A stretch of 64,000 bases of DNA from Novosphingobium sp. ST904. GTDB lineage: Bacteria > Pseudomonadota > Alphaproteobacteria > Sphingomonadales > Sphingomonadaceae. Position 1 is the first letter of the stretch, and each line of letters opens with the position of its first letter. Positions 1-9,414 of this stretch are shown piece by piece. The notes beneath the pieces were generated by a model that was given only the letters and a program-made list of their open reading frames with translations, made no database searches and was not told the DNA's origin. The translations under genes were made by a program, and so were the position numbers. The DNA lies in NCBI RefSeq assembly GCF_001298105.1, contig NZ_LGJH01000165.1, positions 1 to 64,000 of the forward strand. Reading direction: 5' to 3'.

Positions 1-30
1 CAGGGCGGCAGGGGGCGGCGGCGGGATGGC

Positions 31-798
31 TCATCGGTAGGCCCGGAACACGGCGACGAGCGGCGCCGTCGTCAGGATGTCGCGCCAGGCCGCCTTGAGC
101 GACGAGAAGCCGACGACCACGGTGTCCCCGCCAAGGATTTCGGGATCGGGCAGTTCGCCTCTGCGGATCATGCCCACGTCGAAGACCGCGCCCATGGCCT
201 TGCCGTCGACCGTGCGCAGTATGACGATTTCGCCAAGCGCGGAGATGCGGCTGGTCCCTTCGGCCATCGCGATCGCGCCCAGCAGCGTGGTCCTGCCCTG
301 CACGGGGTAGATACCCGGCTTGGTCACGGAGCCTTCCACCACCACCTTCTGCGACACCGCCGTGGTGAGATTGACGGAAACGTCGGGATTGCGAAGCATG
401 CGCTGGCCGAGCCGGGCGGCGATGTCTGACGCCAGCCCGTCCGTGGTGAAGCCGCTGGCCCTCACTTGTCCGATCAGCGGCAGCGAGATGTTGCCGCCGG
501 TGGTGATCTGGACATCCTTGAGGCTGAGGTCTGGTTCGTTCAGCACGGTGAGGCTGATGACGTCGGAAGGGCCGAGGATGTAGTCGCGCCCGCTTTCGGG
601 GGAAACGGCGGGGATGACCTCGTAAGCCGCCTCGTCACGCGGCAGGTCGGGTCGCGCGCAGCTTGCGAGGAGCGAAGCCAGCACGGCGCAGCCAAGCACG
701 CCGGAAATTCGGTGGGGCCGCGGGAAAAGGGGTGTCACGTTCGCTGTCCTGGATTGAAGGGGTGTCGAGGGGGCGTTCCGTTCGAACCGGGCGGGCAT
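31..798 (-). CDS. Polysaccharide export outer-membrane lipoprotein (Wza/GumB-type)
   Basis: Probable outer-membrane auxiliary component of capsule or exopolysaccharide export. A hydrophobic stretch ending in a lipobox (LLASC, Cys near residue 48) predicts lipid anchoring. Next comes the poly-export region (YILGPSDVISLTVLNEPDLS) and a SLBB-like segment (VVVEGSVTKPGIYPVQG). At about 255 residues it is shorter than E. coli Wza and closer to the short OMA proteins of sphingans. The ATG at 798 overlaps the stop of the upstream acyltransferase (TGATG), so it is the last visible gene of the cluster. An internal GTG just before VTPLFPRPHR would give a more typical signal peptide, so the start is uncertain. 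Family assignment is firm; the exported polymer is unknown. Confidence 0.86.
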   Translation of the reverse strand: MPARFERNAPSTPLQSRTANVTPLFPRPHRISGVLGCAVLASLLASCARPDLPRDEAAYEVIPAVSPESGRDYILGPSDVISLTVLNEPDLSLKDVQITTGGNISLPLIGQVRASGFTTDGLASDIAARLGQRMLRNPDVSVNLTTAVSQKVVVEGSVTKPGIYPVQGRTTLLGAIAMAEGTSRISALGEIVILRTVDGKAMGAVFDVGMIRRGELPDPEILGGDTVVVGFSSLKAAWRDILTTAPLVAVFRAYR

Positions 799-1876
799 CA
801 CACGGGATGGCCTCCGAACCGCTTTCGCAGGGGCGCGAGCCGTCTGGTCGTCAGGCTGTAGGCCAGCGACGAGATCGCGATGGTCGCTGCAAGCGAGAGC
901 ACCGCGCGCAAGTGCGGAGAGACGACGAACCGCTCGGCCAGGGAATAGACCGGATAGTGCCAGAGGTAGAGTTCGTAGCTGGTCTTTCCGAGGTAGCGGA
1001 TGGGCGGCAGTTCGGCGATCCGGCGGACCCAGGCGTTACGCGCCGGGAAGATCGCACCGCAGAAAGCCGCGCCGATGGCGATGCTTTGCGGCGTGTACTT
1101 GAAGGCCGTTTCGTAGAACCCGGACCAGTGGACCAGCGAGAGCAGCATCGCCAGCGCCCCGCCCCAGAGCAGCACGGCGCCATGGCGTTCGATCCATGCC
1201 TGCCCGATCCGGCCCCCGTCGAGCAGGAGGGTGAGCAGCACGCCCCAGCCGATCGCGTCGATGCGGGTCAGGGTGAAGTTGTAGTTGATGTCGTCCGCGA
1301 ACCGGGGCGTGGCGGCCCAGACCAGCATCCGCAGGACCAGTGCGCCTGCCAGCACCGCCGAGATCATGCGGATCCGGCCCGCGCTGCCCCGTACCAGCAG
1401 GAGCACGGGGGGAAGCAGCAGGTAGAAATGCTCCTCCACCGCAAGGCTCCAGAGCGGTTCGAGCGCGTCGTAACCGGCATTCCAGCCCAGCAGGCGGGAG
1501 CCTATCTTGTGCACGTTGCCCAGGTACGAGAACGAGAGCAGGACCTGGCTCCAGGAGAAGCCGGCCGGGTCCGTCAGCGCCAGCAGGGGCACTGCGACGT
1601 CCCCATGAGCGCGAGCGGCGGCAGCAGCCTGATGAAGCGCCGGACATAGAACCGGCCAAGCGCGATCTGTCCGTATGTCTTCTCCTCGGCAAGCATGAGC
1701 CGGGTAATCAGGAACCCGCTGATGAAGAAGAAGATCGAAACCCCGAAGCCGCCGGGGATATAGGGCACCAGCTGGTAATGGGCGGCGATCACGATCGCCA
1801 CGGCAACGAGGCGCAGCCCGTCGAGCCCGCTGACGTAGCCGAAGCGGGCACGGGTCTGGTTGGTATGCGCGGTCAT
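798..1876 (-). CDS. Acyltransferase family 3 (OafA/ExoZ-like), one frameshift
   Basis: Membrane O-acyltransferase expected to acetylate, succinylate or pyruvylate a polysaccharide residue. The N-terminal part starts MTAHTNQTRARFGYVSGLDG and holds the first helices and the RRFIRLLPPLALM segment. The frame then changes near 1590-1603, where GGGG and CCCC runs lie close together, and continues as LLALTDPAGFSWSQVLLSFSYLGNVH with the EPLWSLAVEEHFYLLLPP motif typical of the family. The length between ATG 1876 and stop 798 is not a multiple of three. Its start overlaps the upstream gene by ATGA. Whether it is broken in the living cell or only in the read is open; homopolymer context favours an error. 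Confidence 0.85.
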
Positions 1877-3222
1877 GCCGCCATCTCCCGGTGCGCCGGA
1901 ACGGCGGGCAGGGCGCTGCGGTTGCCGGTACGGAATCCGGGATTGAGCGCGAGCCCGATCAGCAGCCAGAAAGGCGGATAGGCGGCCGGGAAGCTCTGCA
2001 CCCAGGTCATGAACATCATCGCCAGGGCAAGCGGCACGTAAGGCAGGGCCGAAAGGCTCACGGTCCTGAAGAGCAGGAGCACGAAAGCCAGCCCGGCCAG
2101 GCCGTATTCCAGGAACAGCACCGGGAAATAGGCGACCGGCGATCCGGTGAAGCTCAGCGGGACCGAAGCCGCGTAATAGCCGGTCAGGCCGAAGAACCTG
2201 CCGAGATCGTACTGCGCGTAGAGCTGCGCGCCGACCTTGAGGAAGGAGCCCGCGCCGTAGCCCATCAGCCGGGAATCGATCATGCCGAGGATGCCCACGG
2301 CATTGTGGACGATGCGGTAGGACAAGGTGGTGTTGAGCAGGCCCGAGGGCGAGCGCAGCGACAGGATGACCAGATCGAGCCCGCGCACGCCCGTTTCGGG
2401 GGCCATGCCGATGGTCAGCACGAGCGCCGCCGCCACGCCGCCTGCGGCGAGCAGGCGAAAGGCCACGGCGCCCCGGATATCGGCCCGGCTGCCCGCGCCT
2501 TCCCGCGTCAGGTAGAACAGCCCGCCAAGCACGATCACGGCGAAGAAGCCCGAACCGGACTGCGACAGCGCGACATTGAACAGGGCAAGGCCGATGGGCC
2601 AGGCAGGCACCTTGTATCCGCGGTCCGACAGAACCTTGCGGGTTATCAGCGCCAGCAGCACCATGAAGGCCATGGTGAAGCCGAAGTCGGTGGCCTCGGG
2701 CGCGAGCCCGGTCGCCCCGCGCCCGCCGGCCACGCCCTGCGCCGTGGGAACCAGCGGCTTGGTAATCGCCAGGTACAGGCCCTTGCTGACGAACCCCAGC
2801 ACCGCAAAGCCGCTCCACAGCGGCAGGGTGATCGTGAGCACGCGCCACAGCAGGATCGGCGAGACGTAGGGCGCGGCCACGATGATGGCCCAGCAGATGA
2901 CGAAGCTTGCCGACCGGCGCAGGTAATAGTCGAGCCCGACGTTGCCCGGGTCATTGACGTAGAGCATGAACCACAACGCGAAGGCCAGCACCAGCAGCTG
3001 GAAGCCGTTGATGCGCAGCGACGATGTCAGCACGCGGTGCAGCACGAAGGCCCAGCACAGCAGCGCGGCCCAGGGCTGGACCTGCGAAGGCGCGGCGATC
3101 GGGCCGAACACCAGGTAGGGCAGGCAGCACAGGACGACGGCGCCGGCGAGAAGGCTGGCGCTGATGATGTCGTCCCCGTCATCGGCGGCGAACGGCGGGG
3201 CAACGTAAAGCCTGTCGTTCAT
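1873..3222 (-). CDS. O-antigen ligase / Wzy-like polysaccharide polymerase membrane protein
   Basis: A 449-residue inner-membrane protein with about ten to twelve hydrophobic segments and a large periplasmic loop around residues 290-360 (DSRLMGYGAGSFLKVG), the layout of WaaL/Wzy family proteins. In this cluster it most likely polymerises or ligates undecaprenyl-linked repeat units. The ATG at 3222 overlaps the stop of the upstream glycosyltransferase gene (ATGA), and its own stop overlaps the acyltransferase start, so all three are translationally coupled. Ligase and polymerase cannot be separated on sequence alone; the exopolysaccharide setting favours polymerase. Confidence 0.8.
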   Translation of the reverse strand: MNDRLYVAPPFAADDGDDIISASLLAGAVVLCCLPYLVFGPIAAPSQVQPWAALLCWAFVLHRVLTSSLRINGFQLLVLAFALWFMLYVNDPGNVGLDYYLRRSASFVICWAIIVAAPYVSPILLWRVLTITLPLWSGFAVLGFVSKGLYLAITKPLVPTAQGVAGGRGATGLAPEATDFGFTMAFMVLLALITRKVLSDRGYKVPAWPIGLALFNVALSQSGSGFFAVIVLGGLFYLTREGAGSRADIRGAVAFRLLAAGGVAAALVLTIGMAPETGVRGLDLVILSLRSPSGLLNTTLSYRIVHNAVGILGMIDSRLMGYGAGSFLKVGAQLYAQYDLGRFFGLTGYYAASVPLSFTGSPVAYFPVLFLEYGLAGLAFVLLLFRTVSLSALPYVPLALAMMFMTWVQSFPAAYPPFWLLIGLALNPGFRTGNRSALPAVPAHREMAA

Positions 3223-4544
3223 GCCGGTACGGCTGCCCGTTCCTCGACCGGATCGGCAGGCAGGCCAAGGCTTTCGAAGATGGCTTTTTCAAGCTTGAGG
3301 AAATGGGATTCCCAGGTCCAGTTGCTCTCGACGTAGTGCCGGGCGGCCGCGCCGAGGGCGGCGCCGCGCCGCGGGTCGGAGAGGATCCCGATCACGGCAT
3401 CGGCGAAGGCGGGCGCTTCGTCCGCCAGCAGCAGCGCGTCGTCCGGGGCCATGGTGCCCTCGTTGGCGATGGAGGTGGCGACGATCGCCTTGGCGCTGGC
3501 CATGTATTCGATGAGCTTGTTCTGCATTCCGCCCGCCGCCCGCATCGGATTGATGCAGACGCTGGCAGATCGGATGTTGATGCCCATGTCGCTGACCGTC
3601 CCGGTCACGCTGATGCCGTCACGCCCGTCGAGCTCGCGGATCGGCGCGGTGGGATCGCGGCCCTGGATGACGAGGTGGGCATCGGGAACGGCGGCGCGGA
3701 TACGCGCCCAGCAATGCTCGACGAACCACAGCACCGCCTGCACGTTCGGCTGGTAGAGCATCGATCCCGAGAACACGACGCGGCCGGGCACGATTTCGTC
3801 CGGGCGGGCGGGGCGATAGTGGCTGAGGTCGGTGCCGTGAGCGCCGTAGACCCAGTTGTCGATCTCCGGCTGGCCCTGCGCGGCGCAGACCGCCTTGACC
3901 TTTGCCACGTCGGCCGGGCCGATCAGCACGGAACGCGTAAAGCGTTGCCAGACGCGCGCCTCGTACCACTCGCAGCGTGCGGTCTCGATCCGGTAGAGCC
4001 AGCGCCGCACCGGGTTGCGTTCGTTTTCGAGGATGCGGCGGGTATTGAGCGACTGCGAAAGCTGCATCGCGAGGAAGGTCGCCGGAAAGGTGGTGGCATT
4101 GCGATGGAGGCGTGCGGGCGGCTGCAGCACCGCGTGGGCGCTGCGCATGTAGTAGCAGTAGATCACGTCATAGGCGTTCGAACGCGTGGCGGCGGCGAGT
4201 TCGCGTGCCAGCACTTCGTTGCGGAACATCGCGACCTGGGCGGGCTCCCGCCTGAACAGCCCGGCGATCAGCCCTCGCAAGATCCGCACCGGACCGTGCC
4301 GGTAGATGCGAAGCTTGCGGCAATTGCGCTCCAGCCACTCGCGCTGGGTTCCCGACAGTTTCCCCTGCATGTCGAGCGTGTAGAGGTCCACATCGTGCCC
4401 GCGCGCGGCCAGAAAGCTGATGAGATGCGCGACGGTCAACTGGTCGCCGCGCATCATCGGGAAGGGCAGCCTGCTGTAGACGATCGCAATCCGCAGGGGG
4501 CGATCGCTCGGCGGGCAGTCCATGACTTTGGGAAGCGCCTCCAT
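3219..4544 (-). CDS. Group 1 (GT4-type) glycosyltransferase
   Basis: Cytoplasmic GT-B glycosyltransferase of 441 residues adding a sugar to a lipid-linked intermediate. The N-terminal Rossmann start is LRIAIVYSRLPFPMMRGDQL; the C-terminal donor-binding part has PMRAAGGMQNKLIEYMASAKAIVATSIANEG, the usual K-x-x-E signature of GT4. The ATG at 4544 is preferred. An in-frame GTG at 4550 would overlap the stop of the upstream dehydrogenase (GTGA) and is a fair alternative; the longer upstream reading is only shadow sequence. Donor and acceptor sugars are unknown. Confidence 0.86.
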   Translation of the reverse strand: MEALPKVMDCPPSDRPLRIAIVYSRLPFPMMRGDQLTVAHLISFLAARGHDVDLYTLDMQGKLSGTQREWLERNCRKLRIYRHGPVRILRGLIAGLFRREPAQVAMFRNEVLARELAAATRSNAYDVIYCYYMRSAHAVLQPPARLHRNATTFPATFLAMQLSQSLNTRRILENERNPVRRWLYRIETARCEWYEARVWQRFTRSVLIGPADVAKVKAVCAAQGQPEIDNWVYGAHGTDLSHYRPARPDEIVPGRVVFSGSMLYQPNVQAVLWFVEHCWARIRAAVPDAHLVIQGRDPTAPIRELDGRDGISVTGTVSDMGINIRSASVCINPMRAAGGMQNKLIEYMASAKAIVATSIANEGTMAPDDALLLADEAPAFADAVIGILSDPRRGAALGAAARHYVESNWTWESHFLKLEKAIFESLGLPADPVEERAAVPA

Positions 4545-4546
4545 GG

Positions 4547-5812
4547 TCACGGCAGACGGTTGGTGCTGACATGCTTGCGCGCGTTCACCTTCAGGTCGGC
4601 GATGAGGCCGATGGTGTCGATCGCCAGGTCCCATTCCTCGCTCTCGGCCACGTCGCGCGGCACGAACAGGCGGTTGAGGGCGGGCAACTGGCTATAGGCA
4701 TAGCCCAGGTTCTGCCCGATCAGCTTTGAGGGGATCAGGGTCGGATCGTAGACCGAAAGCTGATATCCGGATTCCAGCAGCTTGCGGGCAAGATCGACAT
4801 TGGCGCTTTCGCGCAAGTCGTCGCTGTCCGCCTTGAACGAAAGGCCCGCCATCAGCACCTTGCCGCCTTCCGGCACGTTTTCCCGCACGTACTGGAACAG
4901 GAAGTACTTGTGGCTCTCGTTCGACCGCAGGACGGAATCGATCATGACGGTATGCGCGCCGACATCGGCGGCGATATACTGGAGCGCGCGCACGTCCTTG
5001 GGCAGGCAGGAGCCGCCGAAGGCGCCGCCCGGGCGCATGTAGTAGGGCGAGATGTTCAGCTTGGTGTCGGAAACGAAGATCTCGTGAACGCTCTGCGCGC
5101 TGATGCCGAGCTTTACCGCCGTTCGCCCGATCTCGTTCGCGAAGGCCACTTTCACCGCGTGCCAGGTGTTGTCGACGAACTTGGTGAATTCCGCTTCGCG
5201 GAAGCGGGTGACGAAGGTGGGCGCGGCGATGCCGTCGTAAAGCGCCGTCATGTTTTCCGAGGGCGCGCCATCCACGGTGCCGATCACGATCTTGGGCGGG
5301 TGGAAATAGTCCTCGATCGCGGTCGCTTCGCGCAGGAATTCCGGGTTGTAGACCAGTTCGATGGCCTGCGGCAGCCGGTCGCCCAGTTCCGCCTCGAAGA
5401 TAGGGTGAACCAGCGTTTCCAGGCTGCCCGGCCGGATGGTGGAGCGGTATACCACGGTCAGCGGACGCGGCCGGTTCGTGGTGACCGCGTTGGCGATCTG
5501 GCGGCTGACCTCGCCGATGTACGACATGTTGTGCGAACCGTCGGGGCCGCTCGGCGTGCCCACGCAGACGATCGCCATGTCGCATTCGTTGACGAGGTCG
5601 CCAGCGTTCTGGGTATAGGACAGGAGCCCCAGCTCACGGCCTTCGCGCAGCAGTTCGTGAAGGCCCGGTTCGGCGATCGGGCAGCCGCCGGCGTTGAGCT
5701 CCGCGACCTTGGCCTCGTTGACCTCGACGCCGCTGACCATGTGTCCCGATCGTGCCAGGCACGCGGCCGCAGTAAGGCCGACATAGCCCATTCCGAAAAC
5801 AGCAATATGCAT
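4547..5812 (-). CDS. Nucleotide-sugar 6-dehydrogenase (UDP-glucose/GDP-mannose dehydrogenase family)
   Basis: NAD-dependent four-electron oxidation of a nucleotide sugar to its uronic acid, supplying an acidic residue for the exopolysaccharide. The NAD site is FGMGYVGLTAAACLARSGH (residues 6-24). The catalytic Cys269 lies in GGSCLPKDVRAL, and Lys211/Asn215 lie in EFTKFVDNTW. The late motif GLSFKADSDDLRES is closer in wording to GDP-mannose 6-dehydrogenase AlgD than to Ugd, so GDP-mannose is a real possibility. The gene is full length (421 residues) and lies 77 bp downstream of the glycosylphosphotransferase gene in the same direction. Confidence 0.9.
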   Translation of the reverse strand: MHIAVFGMGYVGLTAAACLARSGHMVSGVEVNEAKVAELNAGGCPIAEPGLHELLREGRELGLLSYTQNAGDLVNECDMAIVCVGTPSGPDGSHNMSYIGEVSRQIANAVTTNRPRPLTVVYRSTIRPGSLETLVHPIFEAELGDRLPQAIELVYNPEFLREATAIEDYFHPPKIVIGTVDGAPSENMTALYDGIAAPTFVTRFREAEFTKFVDNTWHAVKVAFANEIGRTAVKLGISAQSVHEIFVSDTKLNISPYYMRPGGAFGGSCLPKDVRALQYIAADVGAHTVMIDSVLRSNESHKYFLFQYVRENVPEGGKVLMAGLSFKADSDDLRESANVDLARKLLESGYQLSVYDPTLIPSKLIGQNLGYAYSQLPALNRLFVPRDVAESEEWDLAIDTIGLIADLKVNARKHVSTNRLP

Positions 5813-5889
5813 TACGCCAGTTCCTGTATGTATGCGTTCGGTCCGGCCGGGCTTTCACCCGGCGGAGATGCAAGAAGGGAAAGTGTTGG

Positions 5890-7323
5890 TCAGAAGGCGG
5901 ACTTGCCGCTCAGCGCCATGACGGTCCGGCAGACGATCCTGATGTCGCCCGAAAGGGACCAGTTGCGGACATATTCGAGATCCGATTCCAGCCGGTTCCT
6001 GAGGTCGGTGTCTACGAAAGTGGTCCCGCGGAAGCCGCGCACCTGCGCCAGTCCGGTCAGTCCCGGTTTGACGGCGTGGCGGTGCCAGTATGCGGCATCG
6101 ACTTCCCAGTAGAGCTGGTCCCCGGCCTTCGCGCCGAGCGCGTGGGGCCTTGGTCCGACGATGCTCATGTGGCCGAGAAGCACGTCTATCAGCTGCGGCA
6201 GTTCGTCGATGCTGGTGGCGCGGATGAAGCGGCCGACGCGGGTGATCCGGTCGTCGTCGCGACCTCTCGTCAACTGGCTGCCGTGGAGATCCTGGGTCTC
6301 CACCTTCATGCTGCGGAACTTGTGCATCAGGAAGGTGCGGTTGCGCGTCCGATGCGCGGCTGGCGGAACATCACCGGGCCGGCGCTGTCGATCCTGACGG
6401 CAAGGGCGGTGAACAGCAGCAGCGGCAGCAGGGCCACCAGCGCCGCGCTGGCGAACAGGATGTCGAACCCGCGCTTGGTGATCCGCTGGTCGAGCGAGAG
6501 CGGCTCGGCCGCGACCTTGAGCGTGGTGCGTCCGTCGAACTGGCCGGCTCCCATCGGCGCCAGTTCGCCGACTTCGTCCACGACCACTTCCACCGGAACA
6601 TTGGCGCCTCGCAGCGCCGCCACCCACAAGGCGCGCTTGTCTGAGGCACAGGCCACGACGACGCGATCGGCGTTGTTCGCCAGCGTGCCGAGACGGGCAA
6701 GGGCGGCGGGGTCATTGAGATCGGCGCGCAGCCCGTGGGCCTTCACGTCGACGATGATGCCGTCGGAAATCGCCATGGCCGTGGCCATCGACTGGTCGTC
6801 CAGCAGCACGATCGTCGGGCATGACCGGACGCGCGCGCCACCAGCGCGACGCGAGCAGGCTGGCCAGCCCGAACCGTGCTACACCAATGGTCAGGGCCGA
6901 AGCGCCGACCGCGCAGGCGAGGGTTTCCGAAATGCGGCCGGTCGTCCGCTCGAACAGGGCGGCCAGTACCAGCAGCGTCAGGAACGTCACCAGAATGGCG
7001 AGCCAGGCCCGCTGCACGCTGCGCACGGCATTGGAGGCCAGCGCCGGCGAAAAACTGCCGCCGTAGCAGGCGACTGGGAAATAGGTGGCCGCCAGCATGA
7101 GCATGACGTGTTCGTGCAGGTTTCCCCAGGCGGCGGGCCAGGACGCCAGCAACAGGGCATGGCCGGCCAGGAATCCGGCGCCGTCGGCCGCCAGCAACTG
7201 GCATCCGGTCAGCAGGAAGCGGAGCGGCTTGCCATAAGGCGCGGCGACGGCGTCCCGCAGCGGCAGGTCGCCGCTGTCGGGTGCCTCGATGAAAGGCATT
7301 GGACTTTGAACGGAAGTGAGCAC
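5890..7323 (-). CDS. Exopolysaccharide polyprenyl glycosylphosphotransferase (WbaP/ExoY-type), two compensating frameshifts
   Basis: Initiating enzyme of polysaccharide assembly: it transfers a sugar-1-phosphate to undecaprenyl phosphate at the inner membrane. The protein is read in three pieces: N-terminal membrane helices (frame 1), a CoA-binding-like middle ending GPVMFRQPRIGR (frame 2), then the bacterial sugar transferase core LMHKFRSMKVE, ATSIDELPQL, MSIVGPRPH and KPGLTGLAQVRGFRG (frame 1 again). Breaks lie near 6815-6830 and 6335-6345; the second restores the first frame, so the span is exactly 478 codons. The start is GTG 7323 behind a GGGGG tract; ATG 7299 is possible. It is the first gene of the minus-strand exopolysaccharide set. 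Confidence 0.86.
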
Positions 7324-7408
7324 ACGCCCCCCTATCGCCGGGCGATACCGTCCGGCGCGACTGTGTCTTCAATGGATGTAACCGCCTCCCCCAGAGGCGG
7401 CGCGCGGA

Positions 7409-7696
7409 TCAGGACGCCGGGCTGGCGGGCGGATCGTCGGAGTTGCTGATGGCAACCGCGGTCAGGCCGCCTGCGGCAATGATGCCGCCCAGAGCCCATA
7501 GCCACGAGCCTTGCAGGATGCCTCCGCCCGCCGCGGCGGCAGCGCCGCCGCCGGCAGCGGGCAGGCCTTCGGCGCCGGTCTGCGTGGCCATCCTGGTGCT
7601 GGCGCGCTTCACGCGCTCGGGCGCCGGAGGCGCTGCTGCCACGAGGCCGAATGCGGCAATGCCCGCGATGAGATAAGTCGGACGAAATCCGGACAT
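7409..7696 (-). CDS. Small Gly/Ala-rich membrane protein
   Basis: A 95-residue protein with a cleavable-looking N-terminal signal segment (YLIAGIAAFGLVAAAPP), a glycine/alanine-rich linker, a second hydrophobic helix (WLWALGGIIAAGGLTAVAIS) and a short acidic tail. I recognise no family. It lies 85 bp upstream of the glycosylphosphotransferase gene, same strand, behind an AT-rich promoter-like region. Codon use fits its neighbours, which supports a real gene. An envelope role linked to exopolysaccharide is guilt by association only. Confidence 0.6.
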   Translation of the reverse strand: MSGFRPTYLIAGIAAFGLVAAAPPAPERVKRASTRMATQTGAEGLPAAGGGAAAAAGGGILQGSWLWALGGIIAAGGLTAVAISNSDDPPASPAS

Positions 7697-7882
7697 GTGA
7701 AATTCTCCAATCCGGGCGGATATATCCGAAGATAATCCGCCGTATGGTGGGAAAAATTATTGCATTTCTGTTTTAATAAATGCGTTTTTCGGAGTGTTTT
7801 CGTTATCTGAAATGTTGTCTATATAAATGTATCGAGATAAATTCTGATATTTAACGAGTTAATTCATATAATATAGTGAACG
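7697..7882 (-). promoter_or_regulatory. AT-rich promoter-like region upstream of the exopolysaccharide genes
   Basis: This stretch is strikingly AT-rich for the window, with runs such as TATATAAATG and CATATAATATAG and no open frame of note. It is the only long gap upstream of the minus-strand 95-residue gene and the polysaccharide genes behind it. A promoter or regulator-binding region is inferred from composition and position; no single -35/-10 pair can be assigned with confidence. Confidence 0.4.
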
Positions 7883-7937
7883 GAGAGGTGCGGCCGGGCA
7901 GTTGTTCGCCCCCACGAAACAAGGTGCCGCACCTCTC
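7883..7937 (-). terminator. Inverted repeat downstream of the EAL gene, terminator-like
   Basis: GAGAGGTGCGGC at 7883-7894 and its exact complement GCCGCACCTCTC at 7926-7937 form a 12-bp stem with a 31-nt loop. It follows the EAL gene stop (7991) in the direction of transcription and is followed by AT-rich sequence. Termination is inferred; the loop is long for an intrinsic terminator. Confidence 0.4.
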
Positions 7938-7990
7938 GGCCTTCGGAGGCGACCCGAAGGAAGTTGGACGCCCGCAGGACGCCGGCCTCT

Positions 7991-9361
7991 TCACTGGACG
8001 AATCTCAGCGAAGGTTCCGGCGCGCACTGCCAGCCCCGTGATGTTTCCGGCGGTTGCGGAAGTCCGTCCGCCACGTAAGGTCTTGGTCGGCAGCCGCAGG
8101 GCTGGCCCCACAGGTAGCCCTGCTGCCAGTTCACCCCTGCCTCCAGCGCGATATTCCGGTGCTGGGAGGTCTCGACCCCTTCCGCGACGACGGTGGCGCT
8201 GATCGACTTGGCCAGTTGAGCAAGGGAAACGAAGATCGCGCGGCCGCGCTCCGAAGCGGTGGCCCGGCGCAGGAACAGGCTGTCGATCTTGATGATGTCG
8301 GGCGCGAAAGCCAGCAATTGCCTGACCGAGGCGTACCCCGTGCCGAAATCGTCAAGCACAATGCCGCAACCGAGGCGGCGCATCGTATCGACGAACCGCA
8401 CGGCATCGGAGACTTTCGGGAAAGATGCGGTTTCGGTGATTTCGAGCAGCAGGCGCCGGGCGATGTGACCGTTGCGCCGCAGGGTGGACCGGATGTCGTC
8501 CCACCAGGGATCGTCGCTCAGGCTCAGGGCGGACAGGTTCACCGCGATCTGGATGTCTTCCGAGCGTTCCAGTTCGGCGATCACCTGGCGGACCATGAAG
8601 AGATCGAGCAGGCGCACGAAGCCCAGCCGCTCCATCGAGAGGATGTAGGTCCCGGGGCGTTCCGGCAGGCCCTTGCTGTCGGATAGCCGGGCGAGCGCCT
8701 CGAAGTAACGGGTCACCCCCGAGTCCGCGCAGCGTACTTTCTGCCAGAACGGGCGCAGGCCTCCGCTTCCGGCAGTGCCGTCCCGCATCGACTTGAGCGC
8801 CGTGAGGGCGTGGGAGACGATCGCCATGTCGGCCCGGTAACGCTCGGCTTCCTCGCCATACTCGGGAAGGGCGCCGACGAAGGGAAACATCCATTCCGAA
8901 ACATCGCCCGGGCTGGAAGCGTCTTCGCCGGAATCGCTTTCGCCGGAATCGCTTTCGGGGGTGAAGATGCTCCAGCAGGCCGAAACCCAGACATGGATCG
9001 GCCCCGCCTTGCTGGCGAAGGCCAGCAGCGGGATCGCTTCGCAGACCGTCGCCGCCCAGGCCGCGCCGCTCGCGGGGGTCATCGTGTCGCCGAGCCGGGT
9101 GCCGCGCTTGATCCTGACCTCCAGGACATCCGCGCGGCATGTCTCCATGGTGCCATTGTCCTGGACGAGCCGGGCGATATGGTCATGAGCGGTCGCCACC
9201 GCCTCGGAAGCGAGTTCCTGGCCATAGGCGGCCACGAGATGCGGATAGTTTCCAATGCGGAACCAGAAGAGCGCCGTGTCAGGGTATCTGGCCAGGCGGG
9301 CAACGTGAGCCGCGCCGGCCCTGGTGCCCTCGGTTCTTCGTCTGTCCGCGTTAATAGCCAT
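7991..9361 (-). CDS. EAL-domain cyclic-di-GMP phosphodiesterase with degenerate N-terminal GGDEF-like region
   Basis: Predicted to hydrolyse c-di-GMP. The C-terminal EAL domain (about residues 205-440) keeps the family landmarks: FEALARL (EAL motif), VNLSA, EITE, LDDFGTGYAS (loop 6), IKIDSLF, VAEGVET and QGYLWGQP. It should therefore be catalytically competent. The first 200 residues resemble a GGDEF fold but lack a GG(D/E)EF signature. No membrane helix is evident, so it is probably cytosolic. The ATG at 9361 has a GGGGG tract seven bases upstream; ATG 9376 and TTG 9382 are alternatives. Its promoter must lie near 9365-9450, overlapping the left repeat that borders the divergent recombinase gene. 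Confidence 0.88.
   Translation of the reverse strand: MAINADRRRTEGTRAGAAHVARLARYPDTALFWFRIGNYPHLVAAYGQELASEAVATAHDHIARLVQDNGTMETCRADVLEVRIKRGTRLGDTMTPASGAAWAATVCEAIPLLAFASKAGPIHVWVSACWSIFTPESDSGESDSGEDASSPGDVSEWMFPFVGALPEYGEEAERYRADMAIVSHALTALKSMRDGTAGSGGLRPFWQKVRCADSGVTRYFEALARLSDSKGLPERPGTYILSMERLGFVRLLDLFMVRQVIAELERSEDIQIAVNLSALSLSDDPWWDDIRSTLRRNGHIARRLLLEITETASFPKVSDAVRFVDTMRRLGCGIVLDDFGTGYASVRQLLAFAPDIIKIDSLFLRRATASERGRAIFVSLAQLAKSISATVVAEGVETSQHRNIALEAGVNWQQGYLWGQPCGCRPRPYVADGLPQPPETSRGWQCAPEPSLRFVQ
8926..8955. repeat. Two tandem copies of a 15-bp unit inside the EAL gene
   Basis: CGCCGGAATCGCTTT occurs twice head to tail, and a diverged third copy precedes it. It encodes a repeated Ser-Asp-Ser-Gly-Glu acidic patch in the linker between the GGDEF-like and EAL regions. 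In-frame slippage could change linker length without breaking the protein. Confidence 0.85.
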
Positions 9362-9414
9362 TGCCAACCCCCACATCAGCAAGACTCCGAGTGGAACTGC
9401 CGTGTCTGAGACGG

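Noticed and set aside
1590..1605. Programmed frameshifting in the acyltransferase gene
   Set aside because: No slippery heptamer with a downstream stimulator is evident, and many unrelated genes in the window have similar breaks, so error is simpler.
1891..3336. A 481-codon plus-strand open frame
   Set aside because: Antisense to the O-antigen ligase-like gene; Gln/Arg/His-rich mirror product.
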